A stretch of 64,000 nucleotides of DNA from Streptomyces inusitatus (GTDB taxonomy: Bacteria > Actinomycetota > Actinomycetes > Streptomycetales > Streptomycetaceae): assembly GCF_014651115.1 (NCBI RefSeq), contig NZ_BMWG01000001.1:678840-742839 (forward strand). Reading direction: 5' to 3'. The translations under genes were made by a program, and so were the position numbers. The first letter of the stretch is position 1; each line of letters starts with the position of its first letter. Of the stretch, positions 46,260-54,103 are shown in pieces. The notes under the pieces were generated by a model. That model saw only the letters and a list, made by a program, of their open reading frames with translations, was not told the DNA's origin and did not search any database.

Positions 46260-47744
46260 TTGAGCATTTCCGAGCCCTTGGACGACCCGTGGGCGGCCGA
46301 CGGCGGCCCCGGTGATCGCCTGCCCGTCTCCCGCCAGCGCCGTAACGGCCAGCGCGGCGGCCGGGACGATCAGCAGGAGCGCGGCGGCGACAGCGGAGGC
46401 TGGGAGGGCGGCTCCCCCGGCTTCGAGCGGGTGCCGCCCCAGGATCTGGACGCCGAGCAGTCGGTGCTGGGCGGCATGCTCCTCTCCAAGGACGCGATCG
46501 CCGACGTCGTGGAGATCATCAAGGGCCATGACTTCTACCGGCCGGCCCATGAGACCGTCTACACGGCCATCCTCGACCTCTACGCCAAGGGCGAGCCGGC
46601 CGACCCCATCACCGTCGCCGCCGAGCTGGTCAAGCGCGGCGAGATCACCCGGGTCGGCGGAGCGCCCTACCTCCATACGCTCGTCCAGTCCGTGCCGACC
46701 GCGGCCAACGCCTCGTACTACGCGGAGATCGTCCATGAACGGGCGGTGCTCCGGCGGCTGGTGGAGGCCGGCACCAAGATCACGCAGATGGGCTATGCGG
46801 CCGACGGCGACGTCGACGAGATCGTCAACTCCGCCCAGGCCGAGATCTACGCCGTCACCGAGCAGCGCACCAGCGAGGACTATCTGCCGCTCGGCGAGAT
46901 CATGGAAGGCGCGCTCGACGAGATCGAGGCCATCGGCTCCCGCAGCGGTGAGATGACCGGCGTCCCCACCGGCTTCACGGACTTCGACTCGCTGACCAAC
47001 GGTCTGCATCCCGGCCAGATGATCGTCATCGCGGCCCGCCCCGCGATGGGAAAGTCGACGCTCGCGCTGGACTTCGCCCGCGCCTGCTCGATCAAGAACA
47101 ACCTCCCCAGCGTGATCTTCTCGCTGGAGATGGGGCGCAACGAGATCGCGATGCGCCTGCTCTCCGCCGAGGCCCGGGTGGCACTGCACCACATGCGCTC
47201 CGGCACCATGACCGACGAGGACTGGACCCGGCTCGCCCGCCGTATGCCCGATGTCTCGCAGGCCCCGCTCTACATCGACGACTCGCCCAACCTCTCGATG
47301 ATGGAGATCCGGGCCAAGTGCCGGCGGCTGAAACAGCGCAACAACCTCAAGCTCGTCGTCATCGACTATCTCCAGCTGATGCAGTCCGGCGGCTCGAAGC
47401 GCGCCGAGAGCCGCCAGCAAGAGGTCTCGGACATGTCCCGAAACCTCAAGCTGCTCGCCAAGGAGCTTGAGGTCCCCGTGATCGCGCTCTCCCAGCTGAA
47501 CCGTGGACCCGAACAGCGCACGGACAAGAAGCCGATGGTCTCCGACCTGCGTGAGTCCGGCTCCATCGAGCAGGACGCCGACATGGTCATCCTGCTGCAC
47601 CGTGAGGACGCGTACGAGAAGGAGTCTCCCCGCGCGGGCGAGGCGGACCTGATCGTCGCCAAGCACCGTAACGGACCCACGGCGACGATCACGGTGGCGT
47701 TCCAGGGCCACTACTCACGCTTTGTGGACATGGCACAGACCTGA
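46260..47744 (+). CDS. dnaB: Replicative DNA helicase DnaB
   Basis: A 494-residue hexameric helicase. A disordered Gly/Arg-rich N-terminal tail of about 55 residues is followed by the DnaB N-terminal domain (PPQDLDAEQSVLGGMLLSKDAIADVVEII) and the RecA-like motor with Walker A AARPAMGKSTLALDFA, LKLVVIDYLQLM and SQLNRGPEQRTDKKP. No intein is present. TTG 46260 is chosen: AGGAGG (46246-46251) is 8 nt upstream and homologues begin MSISEPLDDPW. GTG 46251 would overlap its own ribosome site. Confidence 0.96.
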   Translation: MSISEPLDDPWAADGGPGDRLPVSRQRRNGQRGGRDDQQERGGDSGGWEGGSPGFERVPPQDLDAEQSVLGGMLLSKDAIADVVEIIKGHDFYRPAHETVYTAILDLYAKGEPADPITVAAELVKRGEITRVGGAPYLHTLVQSVPTAANASYYAEIVHERAVLRRLVEAGTKITQMGYAADGDVDEIVNSAQAEIYAVTEQRTSEDYLPLGEIMEGALDEIEAIGSRSGEMTGVPTGFTDFDSLTNGLHPGQMIVIAARPAMGKSTLALDFARACSIKNNLPSVIFSLEMGRNEIAMRLLSAEARVALHHMRSGTMTDEDWTRLARRMPDVSQAPLYIDDSPNLSMMEIRAKCRRLKQRNNLKLVVIDYLQLMQSGGSKRAESRQQEVSDMSRNLKLLAKELEVPVIALSQLNRGPEQRTDKKPMVSDLRESGSIEQDADMVILLHREDAYEKESPRAGEADLIVAKHRNGPTATITVAFQGHYSRFVDMAQT

Positions 47745-47756
47745 CCGAGCGAGTTG

Positions 47757-47849
47757 GTCGGGTAGGTGCGGCGCATCACTGCGCCGCACCCCCCTCAGAA
47801 CCGGACGTGCACCTCACGATGCATCCGGCTCAAGCGGGCCGCGGCTCGC
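47757..47849 (-). mobile_element. Group II intron 3' remnant (domains V and VI)
   Basis: On the minus strand, 47831-47798 is exactly 34 nt and has every feature of group II intron domain V: it starts GAGCCGG (catalytic AGC triad), pairs with CCGGTTC at its end, has a 2-nt CG bulge on the 3' arm, and a GTGA tetraloop. It is followed by TGAGGG and a perfect 11-bp domain VI hairpin (47790-47765, GGTGCGGCGCA/TGCGCCGCACC), then CTACCCGAC, a typical intron 3' end, at 47757. Domains I-IV and the reverse transcriptase are missing; a merR gene lies where they should be. Confidence 0.85.
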
Positions 47850-47931
47850 GAGTTAGATTCCTTTTCGGTCGCGGATGCGGAGAAGCTGACCGATTAGCCG
47901 GCAATAGGCTCAGCAGCAGACCCGGCATCGG

Positions 47932-48303
47932 TTAGGAGGCTCGGATATTGCGGCTTACGGCGTCGAGGTAGTCGGTGATGGCTCGGTGGTTCTTGGTGAG
48001 ACATTCGATTTTTTCGGCCATACGATCGCGTTCGCGTTCGAGCGTTGCGACCATGTCTGGCGTGACGTAGGGCATGTGGATCGTGCGGGGGGTGTTCAGG
48101 CAGGGCAGGATCTGCTTGATGATTCGTGTGGGTAGCCCTGCATCGAGCAGGCCTCGTACCTGGAGAACCCGGTCGACGACGTACTCCTCATAGTCCCGGT
48201 ATCCGTTGGGCAGTCGATTCGCCTCGATCAGTTCCTGCTCCTCGTAGTAGCGCAGCAACCTCATCGGAGTCCGGGTGCGCGTCGACAGCTCACCGATCCG
48301 CAT
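47932..48303 (-). CDS. MerR family transcriptional regulator
   Basis: A 123-residue short MerR protein. The N-terminal winged helix is MRIGELSTRTRTPMRLLRYYEEQELIEANRLPNGYRDYEEYVVDRVLQV, followed by a coiled dimerisation helix with VATLERERDRMAEKIECLTKN; there is no large ligand domain. GAGGAG precedes the ATG. The gene has more A/T than its neighbours (for example ATTCGATTTTTTCGG) and is divergent from an MFS exporter, so it probably activates that gene. It seems foreign to this otherwise conserved locus. Confidence 0.88.
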   Translation of the reverse strand: MRIGELSTRTRTPMRLLRYYEEQELIEANRLPNGYRDYEEYVVDRVLQVRGLLDAGLPTRIIKQILPCLNTPRTIHMPYVTPDMVATLERERDRMAEKIECLTKNHRAITDYLDAVSRNIRAS

Positions 48304-48395
48304 ATCCCTCTCCTCGCCCTCTGTGACTGGCGTTCTGTGACTCGGCGCACACCGAGTTGACCTTCACACTGATGTCACCCATCGATGGTAAGGCC
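48304..48395 (+). promoter_or_regulatory. Divergent merR/MFS promoter region
   Basis: The gap has TTGACC (48357-48362) as a candidate -35 for the MFS gene. An imperfect dyad overlaps it downstream, CCTTCACACTGA to TCGATGGTAAGG (48361-48390, 8 of 12 pairs), in the place where MerR proteins bind. A 9-bp direct repeat TCTGTGACT (48320, 48334) and CTCGG/CCGAG (48341-48356) are also present. No convincing -10 is seen. Confidence 0.4.
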
Positions 48396-49601
48396 ATGAC
48401 ACGACCAGACACTCTGCCACCTCGCTCGACAACGAACGCCCGGCTCCCGCTGGCGGGTCTTCTGGCCTTGGCCGCCACCGGGTTCATTACGCTCCTGACC
48501 GAGACGATGCCCGCCGGGATGCTTCCCGAGATGAGCAGAGACCTGGGTGTGAGCGAGAGTGCTGCCGGGCAGAGCGTCACCGTCTTCGCGATCGGGGCGA
48601 TCCTCGCCGCGATCCCGCTCACCAAGGCGACGATCGGCTGGCCGCGCCGACACCTGCTGCTGGTGGCGATCGCAGGACTCGCGATCGCCAACACCATCAC
48701 CGCGCTCTCCGAGAGCTTCGCACTTACGCTGGCCGCCCGGTTCCTCGGCGGCATCGTCGGAGGGTTGCTCTGGGCGCTGTTGGCCGGGTACGCGGTACGG
48801 ATGGTTCTCCCACATCAGCGCGGCAAGGCAATGGCGATCGCGATGGCGGGCGCAATCGTTGCCCTGTCCGTCGGAGTTCCTGCTGCGGCGCTTCTGGCCA
48901 AGCTCGTCGAATGGCGATACGCGTTCGGGATCATGACCGTCCTCACGCTCGCGTTGATCGTGTGGGTCATCGCGGCGGTGCCGAGCTTCCCCGGACAGCC
49001 CAAGGGCTCACGGCTCCCGCTCACCCATACCTTCCGCATTCCCGGCGTAGCGCCCGTGCTCCTCGTGACCCTCACGTTCGTGCTCGCCCACAGCATCCTC
49101 TACACCTACATCGCCCCGTTCCTCACGCCGCTCGGCATGGCAGGTCAAGTCGACACCGTGCTGCTCACCTTCGGCCTGGTGTCGCTGGTGAGCATCTGGA
49201 TCGCCGGAGCGCTCGTCCATCGCCACCTGCGCCTCCTCACGATCCTCGCGTGTGCGCTCTTCGCGACATGCACGCTGCTGCTCGGCATCTTCTCCGGCGT
49301 GCCTACGCTCGTCTACGCCGGCGCGGCGCTCTGGGGGCTCGCGTTCGGCGGCACCTCCACCCTGTTGCAGACCGCGGTCGCCGAAGCGGCAGGCGACGCC
49401 GGCGATGTCGCCCAAGCACTCCTCACCACCGGATGGAACGTCGGAATCGCCGGTGGTGGCATCATCGGAGGCCTCGTCCTCAGCGGATTGGATGCAGCCT
49501 GGCTGAGCTGGGTCGCGCTCGCACTCCTCGTCCCCGCACTCGCCGCTGTGCTCACGGCGCGCGAACACGGGTTCACCAAGGGAGAACTCGGCAGCCGCTG
49601 A
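48396..49601 (+). CDS. MFS exporter (AraJ/DHA1 type)
   Basis: A 401-residue transporter with 12 membrane helices. Motifs include TGFITLLTETMPAGMLPEMSRDLGVSESAAGQ, AARFLGGIVGGLLWALLAGYAVRMV and GTSTLLQTAVAEAAGDAGDVAQALLTTGWNVGIAGGG, typical of drug or sugar efflux DHA1 proteins such as the chloramphenicol-exporter group. The substrate is not determinable. ATG 48396 (MTRPDTLPPRS) is preferred over the start at 48357, which would overlap the promoter. It is divergent from merR and part of the inserted segment after dnaB. Confidence 0.88.
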   Translation: MTRPDTLPPRSTTNARLPLAGLLALAATGFITLLTETMPAGMLPEMSRDLGVSESAAGQSVTVFAIGAILAAIPLTKATIGWPRRHLLLVAIAGLAIANTITALSESFALTLAARFLGGIVGGLLWALLAGYAVRMVLPHQRGKAMAIAMAGAIVALSVGVPAAALLAKLVEWRYAFGIMTVLTLALIVWVIAAVPSFPGQPKGSRLPLTHTFRIPGVAPVLLVTLTFVLAHSILYTYIAPFLTPLGMAGQVDTVLLTFGLVSLVSIWIAGALVHRHLRLLTILACALFATCTLLLGIFSGVPTLVYAGAALWGLAFGGTSTLLQTAVAEAAGDAGDVAQALLTTGWNVGIAGGGIIGGLVLSGLDAAWLSWVALALLVPALAAVLTAREHGFTKGELGSR

Positions 49602-49702
49602 ACCACCGCTGCCCGCGACCCAAGAAATGCCATGGCTTTGAGACTGTCCTTCAGGACCCTGCGGAATCCGTAGATCACTTCACATCATTACCGGGAGAAC
49701 CC

Positions 49703-49912
49703 GTGACCGTGAGCAAGAACATCAACAACCCCGTGGGCATGGGCGGTGGCCAGCGCAAGAGGCTGTCCCGCGCCGAGCGGCAGAACAATGGTCCGCACCG
49801 CAACCTCGACCGCCAGGGCGCCGCCGACCAGAAGGCGGAGCTGCTGCGCAAGATGCGGGAGAAGGCGGCCGAGGGCGCCGGGCAGGCGGGCGACGACACC
49901 GCGCAGAGCTGA
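49703..49912 (+). CDS. DUF6243 family small protein
   Basis: A 69-residue, basic, hydrophilic protein: VTVSKNINNPVGMGGGQRKRLSRAERQNN, then a Lys/Glu/Ala-rich helix. It is likely disordered or nucleic-acid binding; no function is known. GTG 49703 has GGGAG 5 nt upstream. It is a common streptomycete gene, and marks where the ordinary gene order resumes after the merR/MFS segment. Confidence 0.82.
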   Translation: MTVSKNINNPVGMGGGQRKRLSRAERQNNGPHRNLDRQGAADQKAELLRKMREKAAEGAGQAGDDTAQS

Positions 49913-49944
49913 GGCACCGCCGCCGCAGGGGCGGCACCGCACGG

Positions 49945-49981
49945 GCAGGGCCCGGACCGCGCGTCGCGGTCCGGGCCCTGC
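49945..49981 (+). terminator. Terminator of the DUF6243 gene
   Basis: A perfect 17-bp stem (GCAGGGCCCGGACCGCG and complement) with a CGT loop lies 32 nt after the stop. There is no T-run, as usual in this GC-rich genome. Confidence 0.85.
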
Positions 49982-50041
49982 TGTCGTACCGGGCGGCAGG
50001 GCAAGATCGACGCGGCCCGGGGAGTCCGGTAGACCTGGATC

Positions 50042-51421
50042 ATGACTTCACCTCTGACAGCGCTGCTCCCGGCCACGGAGCGCGCTCTGCTGCATCGCGT
50101 CGCCACCGCCCAGTCGGAGGGACGCACGCCCTCGCTCGTCGCCGGAGTGGCACGGGAGGGAGGGACGGTGTGGTCCGGGGCCCGCCCTTCGGCGGAGGAG
50201 GCCCGGGCCACCGACACTCAGTACCGGATCGGCTCCATCACCAAGACCTTCACGGCCGTGCTGGTGATGAGACTGCGGGACGAGGGGCTGCTCGATCTCG
50301 GCGATCCGCTGGAGAAGCACCTTCCCGGGACCGGGGTGGGGGAGGTGACGATCGCCCAGCTGCTCGGTCACAGCGCCGGGCTGAGCGCGGAGTCCCCCGC
50401 GCCCTGGTGGGAGCGGACTCCGGGAACGCTGCGGCCCGAACTCACCGACGTCCTGGGCGAGCAGACGCGTATGCACCCCGTCGGTCGCCGCCACCACTAC
50501 TCCAACCCCGGATACACGCTCCTCGGCTCTCTGGTGTCCGCGGTGCGCGGCGACACCTGGGAGAACGTCCTGCGGAACGAGATCCTTGAGCCGCTCGCCC
50601 TGAACCGTACGAGCGTGGAGCCGCAGAGCCCCAGCGCCGAAGGCTGGGCGGTGCACCCCTGGGCCGATGTGCTGATCCCCGAGCCTTCTCAGGACCTCGG
50701 GCTGATGGCTCCGGCCGGCCAGCTCTGGTCCACTGTCGGGGATCTCTGCCGGTTCGCGCTCTTCCTCGCGGAGGGAGACGAACGGGTGCTCCGCGCCGAA
50801 TCGGTCAGGGAGATGCGGACCCCCTCGGTTCCCGCCGAGGCCGGGGAGTGGGAGGCCACCTACGGCCTGGGCGTGCAGATCGTACGGAGCGACGGCCGCA
50901 CCCTGGTCGGCCACGGCGGCTCGCTGCCGGGATTCCTCGCGGGCCTCTGGGTGAGCGTGGAGGACGGGGTCGCCGCCGCCGTGCTCACCAATGCCACCTC
51001 CGGGCCGTTCCCCAGCCTTGTGGCGGCCGATCTCGTACGGATCGTGGCCGAGGCCGAGCCGCGTATCCCCGAGCCGTGGCGTCCCCTGCCCGAGATCGAT
51101 CAGGAGCTGCTCGCCCTCACGGGCCCCTGGTACTGGGGAACCCACTCCTTTGGGCTGAGGCTTCGCGACGACCGGGGGCTGGAGCTCCGGCCACTCGGCG
51201 GCGGCGGCCGGGGTTCGGGCTTCGTCGCCGGGGCGGACGGCGTCTGGATCGGTCAGGACGGCTATTTCGCGGGGGAGACGCTGCGCGTGGTGCACCGGGA
51301 GGACGGCTCGGTCCAGCACCTCGATCTCGGCTCGTTCGTATTCACGCGGCAGCCCTATGAGCTGGACGCGGGTGTTCCCGGCGGCGTCGACGGCGAGGGA
51401 TGGCGCGGGCTCCAGCCGTGA
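50042..51421 (+). CDS. Serine hydrolase, beta-lactamase/DD-peptidase fold
   Basis: 459 residues without a clear signal peptide. Catalytic motifs are Ser65-Ile-Thr-Lys68 (GSITKTF), Tyr153-Ser-Asn155 (HHYSNPGY) and HGG (VGHGGSLPG, about 302). It belongs to the class C beta-lactamase/esterase/DD-carboxypeptidase superfamily (beta-lactamase Pfam domain); the extra C-terminal part resembles lipocalin-like extensions. The lack of a signal peptide argues for a cytoplasmic esterase or peptidase rather than a true beta-lactamase. Confidence 0.85.
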   Translation: MTSPLTALLPATERALLHRVATAQSEGRTPSLVAGVAREGGTVWSGARPSAEEARATDTQYRIGSITKTFTAVLVMRLRDEGLLDLGDPLEKHLPGTGVGEVTIAQLLGHSAGLSAESPAPWWERTPGTLRPELTDVLGEQTRMHPVGRRHHYSNPGYTLLGSLVSAVRGDTWENVLRNEILEPLALNRTSVEPQSPSAEGWAVHPWADVLIPEPSQDLGLMAPAGQLWSTVGDLCRFALFLAEGDERVLRAESVREMRTPSVPAEAGEWEATYGLGVQIVRSDGRTLVGHGGSLPGFLAGLWVSVEDGVAAAVLTNATSGPFPSLVAADLVRIVAEAEPRIPEPWRPLPEIDQELLALTGPWYWGTHSFGLRLRDDRGLELRPLGGGGRGSGFVAGADGVWIGQDGYFAGETLRVVHREDGSVQHLDLGSFVFTRQPYELDAGVPGGVDGEGWRGLQP

Positions 51422-51433
51422 GACACGGACGAT

Positions 51434-51447
51434 GTTTCACGTGAAAC
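51434..51447. other. parS: parS centromere site 8
   Basis: A perfect GTTTCACGTGAAAC, 12 nt after the stop of the serine hydrolase gene. Confidence 0.95.
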
Positions 51448-51450
51448 AGC

Positions 51451-51480
51451 CACACGCTGTTTCACGTGAAACAGCGTGTG
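51451..51480. other. parS: parS centromere site 9 within a 30-bp perfect palindrome
   Basis: The core is at 51459-51472, extended by CACACGCT/AGCGTGTG arms. It is 25 bp from site 8 and lies between convergent genes, so it can double as a hairpin terminator. Confidence 0.93.
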
Positions 51481-51532
51481 CCGGATGCCGTGTGCCGGGT
51501 CGCCCGTGGATCGGAGACCCGGCACTCCCCGG

Positions 51533-51985
51533 TCAGAGCTGGAGCTTGAACCCGATGTGGGACGGCTCGAAGCCCAGCCGCTCGTAGAAGCGGTGGGCGT
51601 CCGTACGGGAGACGTCCGAGGTCAGCTGCACCAGCAGACACTCCTGGCGGCGGGCTTCCTCGACGGCCCACTCGATGAGCACCGTGCCGAGGCCGCTGCC
51701 GCGCTCATCGGCGTGGACACGGACGCCCTCGATGACCGCTCGGGTGGCTCCCCGGCGGGAGAGCCCGGGGATGAAGGTGAGCTGAAGGGTGCCGACCACG
51801 CGGTTCTCACGGACCGCGACGGTCAGACGCTGCTGCGGATCCCGGGCGAGCCGCTCGAAGGCGGCGGCGTACGGGGCCAGGTCATGGGGAGACTCGCGCC
51901 GAGCGCCCAGCGGATCGTCCGCGAGCATGGCCACGATCTCCGGAAGGTCGTCGGCCGACGCGGGCCGTATCTCCAGATCGTTCAT
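51533..51985 (-). CDS. GNAT family N-acetyltransferase
   Basis: A 150-residue single-domain GNAT: MNDLEIRPASADDLPEIVAMLADD, then VIEGVRVHADERGSGLGTVLIEWAVEEARRQ (acetyl-CoA loop R-G-S-G-L-G) and YERLGFEPSHIGFKLQL. It starts 10 nt after the stop of a MarR gene, so the two form an operon. The substrate is unknown. Confidence 0.9.
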   Translation of the reverse strand: MNDLEIRPASADDLPEIVAMLADDPLGARRESPHDLAPYAAAFERLARDPQQRLTVAVRENRVVGTLQLTFIPGLSRRGATRAVIEGVRVHADERGSGLGTVLIEWAVEEARRQECLLVQLTSDVSRTDAHRFYERLGFEPSHIGFKLQL

Positions 51986-51995
51986 GATCCATAGG

Positions 51996-52454
51996 CTAGG
52001 CCGGGGACTGAAACTTCTCGACCGTTCTGACCAGGGGCGCGAGTACGGGATTTTCGGCGGCGGAGTCGAAGGCCTCGCGCAGCGCGATGTCATGGATGGG
52101 CCGTGCCTCGGCGAGCAGGCTCCGGCCCTCCTCGGTCACCTCGGTGTAGATGCCGCGGCGATCGGTGTCGCAGAGATGGCGGCGCAGCAGACCGCGGTCC
52201 TCCAGCCGGGTGACCAGCCGGGTCGTGGCGCTCTGACTGAGTACGACTGCCTCGGCGACCTGTTTCATCTGGAGATGCCCGCCGGATCCCTTGTGCTGGC
52301 GGCTGAGGACGTCGAGGAGGGAGAACTCCCGTACGCTCAGACCGTGCTCGCTCTCCAGAGCGCGTTCGACATGGCTCTCGACCTTCCCGTGGAGCAGCGA
52401 GAGGGCGCACCAGCCCTGTGAGAGCGAGGCGAGCGCGGGGTCGGCAGTGGCCAT
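51996..52454 (-). CDS. MarR family transcriptional regulator
   Basis: A 152-residue winged-helix protein: LSVREFSLLDVLSRQHKGSGGHLQMKQVAEAVVLSQSATTRLVTRLEDRGLLRRHLCDTDRRGIYTEVTEEG shows the recognition helix and the conserved DxRG wing. ATG 52454 (MATADPALASLSQGW) is chosen. It probably represses itself and the linked acetyltransferase. Confidence 0.9.
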   Translation of the reverse strand: MATADPALASLSQGWCALSLLHGKVESHVERALESEHGLSVREFSLLDVLSRQHKGSGGHLQMKQVAEAVVLSQSATTRLVTRLEDRGLLRRHLCDTDRRGIYTEVTEEGRSLLAEARPIHDIALREAFDSAAENPVLAPLVRTVEKFQSPA

Positions 52455-52567
52455 TCGATGTCCTCCTCCGTGCCCGGGTGGCTTGCCATCAGGGTAGAGG
52501 AGATGCGCAAAATGCCGCGCCTGCAATCAATTTTTGGTGGGTTGGATTCTCCTGCTCGGGCGGGAGG

Positions 52568-53428
52568 TCAGCCGAGCGCGACGGAGAGAGGGGCGAAGCG
52601 CCGGGTCCAGTCGCCGGGGAGAGCGTCGATGCCGTGGTTCATCACCGCGTTGAAGGTGACGGTCTCCAGCCCGTTCCCCCGGAGCCAGCTCAGCAGTTCC
52701 TCGTGCCGTACGTCGATGTCGGTGCGCAGGGGCCGGTCGGTGCCCGGGGCCAATGAGCTGATCAGGGACTTCGCCGTCTCGGTGTCCCGGGCGATCAGCG
52801 GGCCGACGACATGGGTGTCCATGTTGGGCCAGGCGGCCGCGTAGCCGGTCAGCGCGCCGTCCTGCTCCGCCACCCGGATCTGGTCGGCGAAGGCGGGCAG
52901 CCGCGCGATCATATGGGTGCGGTCCAGGCCGAAGACCTCGCTGTCCAGACGGACGATCGCGGACAGATCCTCGGCGGTCGCCGGCCGGGTGGACACCGCT
53001 CCGGCTTCCGCGCCCGCTCCGGGGTCGAGTCGGCCCCGGACCATCTCGGACCGTCCCACGACGGTGAACCCCAGCCGCTCGTAGAGAGGCCGGCCGCTCG
53101 GCGTCGCGTACAGGGTGAGCGGGGTGCCCCCGGCCCGCTCCAGCACATACCGCATCAGACGGCGGCCGATGCCCTGCCGGGCGTGGTGCTCGGCGACCAG
53201 GACCATGCCGATGGCGGAGAGACCGGGCCCGTACGAGGTCACCACACAGGAACCGGCCAGCCCTTTGCCCGAGGGGTCGTCCATGCCGTACGCCGTCCCC
53301 GCTGTGAGCAGCAGACCCCACTTGTGTTCCTCGCGCGGCCAGCCGCGGTTCTCGGAGAGATCGGCGCAGGAGACGAGATCGTCCAGGGTGAGGCGGCGAA
53401 TGGGCAGCTCGGGCAGTGGTGTCGGCAT
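52568..53428 (-). CDS. GNAT acetyltransferase with tandem domains
   Basis: 286 residues. The N-terminal GNAT domain has the acetyl-CoA loop HHARQGIGRRLMRYVLE and YERLGFTVVGRSEM. A second, diverged domain (about 140-286, RPATAEDLSAIVRLDSEVFGLDRTHMIARL) ends FAPLSVALG. This matches the two-domain GNAT type with a C-terminal DUF4081-like half. ATG 53428 is preferred. The substrate is unknown. Confidence 0.82.
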   Translation of the reverse strand: MPTPLPELPIRRLTLDDLVSCADLSENRGWPREEHKWGLLLTAGTAYGMDDPSGKGLAGSCVVTSYGPGLSAIGMVLVAEHHARQGIGRRLMRYVLERAGGTPLTLYATPSGRPLYERLGFTVVGRSEMVRGRLDPGAGAEAGAVSTRPATAEDLSAIVRLDSEVFGLDRTHMIARLPAFADQIRVAEQDGALTGYAAAWPNMDTHVVGPLIARDTETAKSLISSLAPGTDRPLRTDIDVRHEELLSWLRGNGLETVTFNAVMNHGIDALPGDWTRRFAPLSVALG

Positions 53429-53571
53429 GGCATCAGGCTGGCCGAAGCGATGATCGCTCGTCCAGTGCTTTCCCGGAAGTGATCGCATCGCGGATGAGCC
53501 AATCCGCCGGGGTGTCCGATCGCGTCCGAACGGAGGCCGTACGGCATCGACAGCGACCGGACTCGCCGGGG

Positions 53572-54051
53572 TCAGCCCAGGTCGGGCGCGTGCATCGCCC
53601 GGACGCCCTCGATATTGCCGTCGAGGTAGTGCCGGAGCGACAGCGGGACGAGATGGACGGCGGCGATCCCCATCCGGCTGAAGGGCACCCGTACGATCTC
53701 GTACTCCCCGCAGGGCGCGTCGATCTCCGGGCCGTGCCGTCGCGCGGGGTCCATGGAGGCGAGCCGGCAGACGAAGAAGTGCTGCACCTTCACCCCGGTC
53801 ACTCCGCCCCCGGCGATGTGCTCGACGGTGTCCACGAAGCAGGGCACCACATCGGTGACCTTGGCTCCGAGTTCCTCGTCCACTTCTCGGTGGAGGGCGT
53901 CGATCACGGTGTTGTCCTCGGACTCGACCCCGCCGCCCGGCGTCAGCCAGTAGGGATCCACACCGGGCTTGGTGCGCTTGATCAGGATGAGATCGTCGCC
54001 ATCGAGCAGGATGGCGCGGGCGGTGCGCTTGACCACGGGACGTTCGGTCAT
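53572..54051 (-). CDS. NUDIX hydrolase
   Basis: 159 residues. The Nudix box is GGGVESEDNTVIDALHREVDEELGA (about 39-63, G-x5-E-x7-REVxEELGA). A basic N-terminal strand MTERPVVKRTARAILLDGDDLILIKRTKPG precedes it. Such enzymes hydrolyse nucleoside diphosphate derivatives; the substrate here is unknown. Confidence 0.9.
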   Translation of the reverse strand: MTERPVVKRTARAILLDGDDLILIKRTKPGVDPYWLTPGGGVESEDNTVIDALHREVDEELGAKVTDVVPCFVDTVEHIAGGGVTGVKVQHFFVCRLASMDPARRHGPEIDAPCGEYEIVRVPFSRMGIAAVHLVPLSLRHYLDGNIEGVRAMHAPDLG

Positions 54052-54103
54052 GACTGGAAAATGGCCCGTACCGGCCGTTCTGAAACTCTTCCCGGCCCTG
54101 CGG

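Noticed and set aside
49602..49702. Short frame MALRLSFRTLRNP (49631-49672) as an attenuator leader peptide for the DUF6243 gene or an insertion end
   Set aside because: Only a weak GTCCT/AGGAC hairpin is present and no terminal inverted repeat matches the left edge of the merR/MFS segment.
50042..51421. Beta-lactamase-fold gene as an antibiotic resistance gene
   Set aside because: No signal peptide is seen and the superfamily includes many esterases and peptidases; resistance cannot be claimed from motifs alone.
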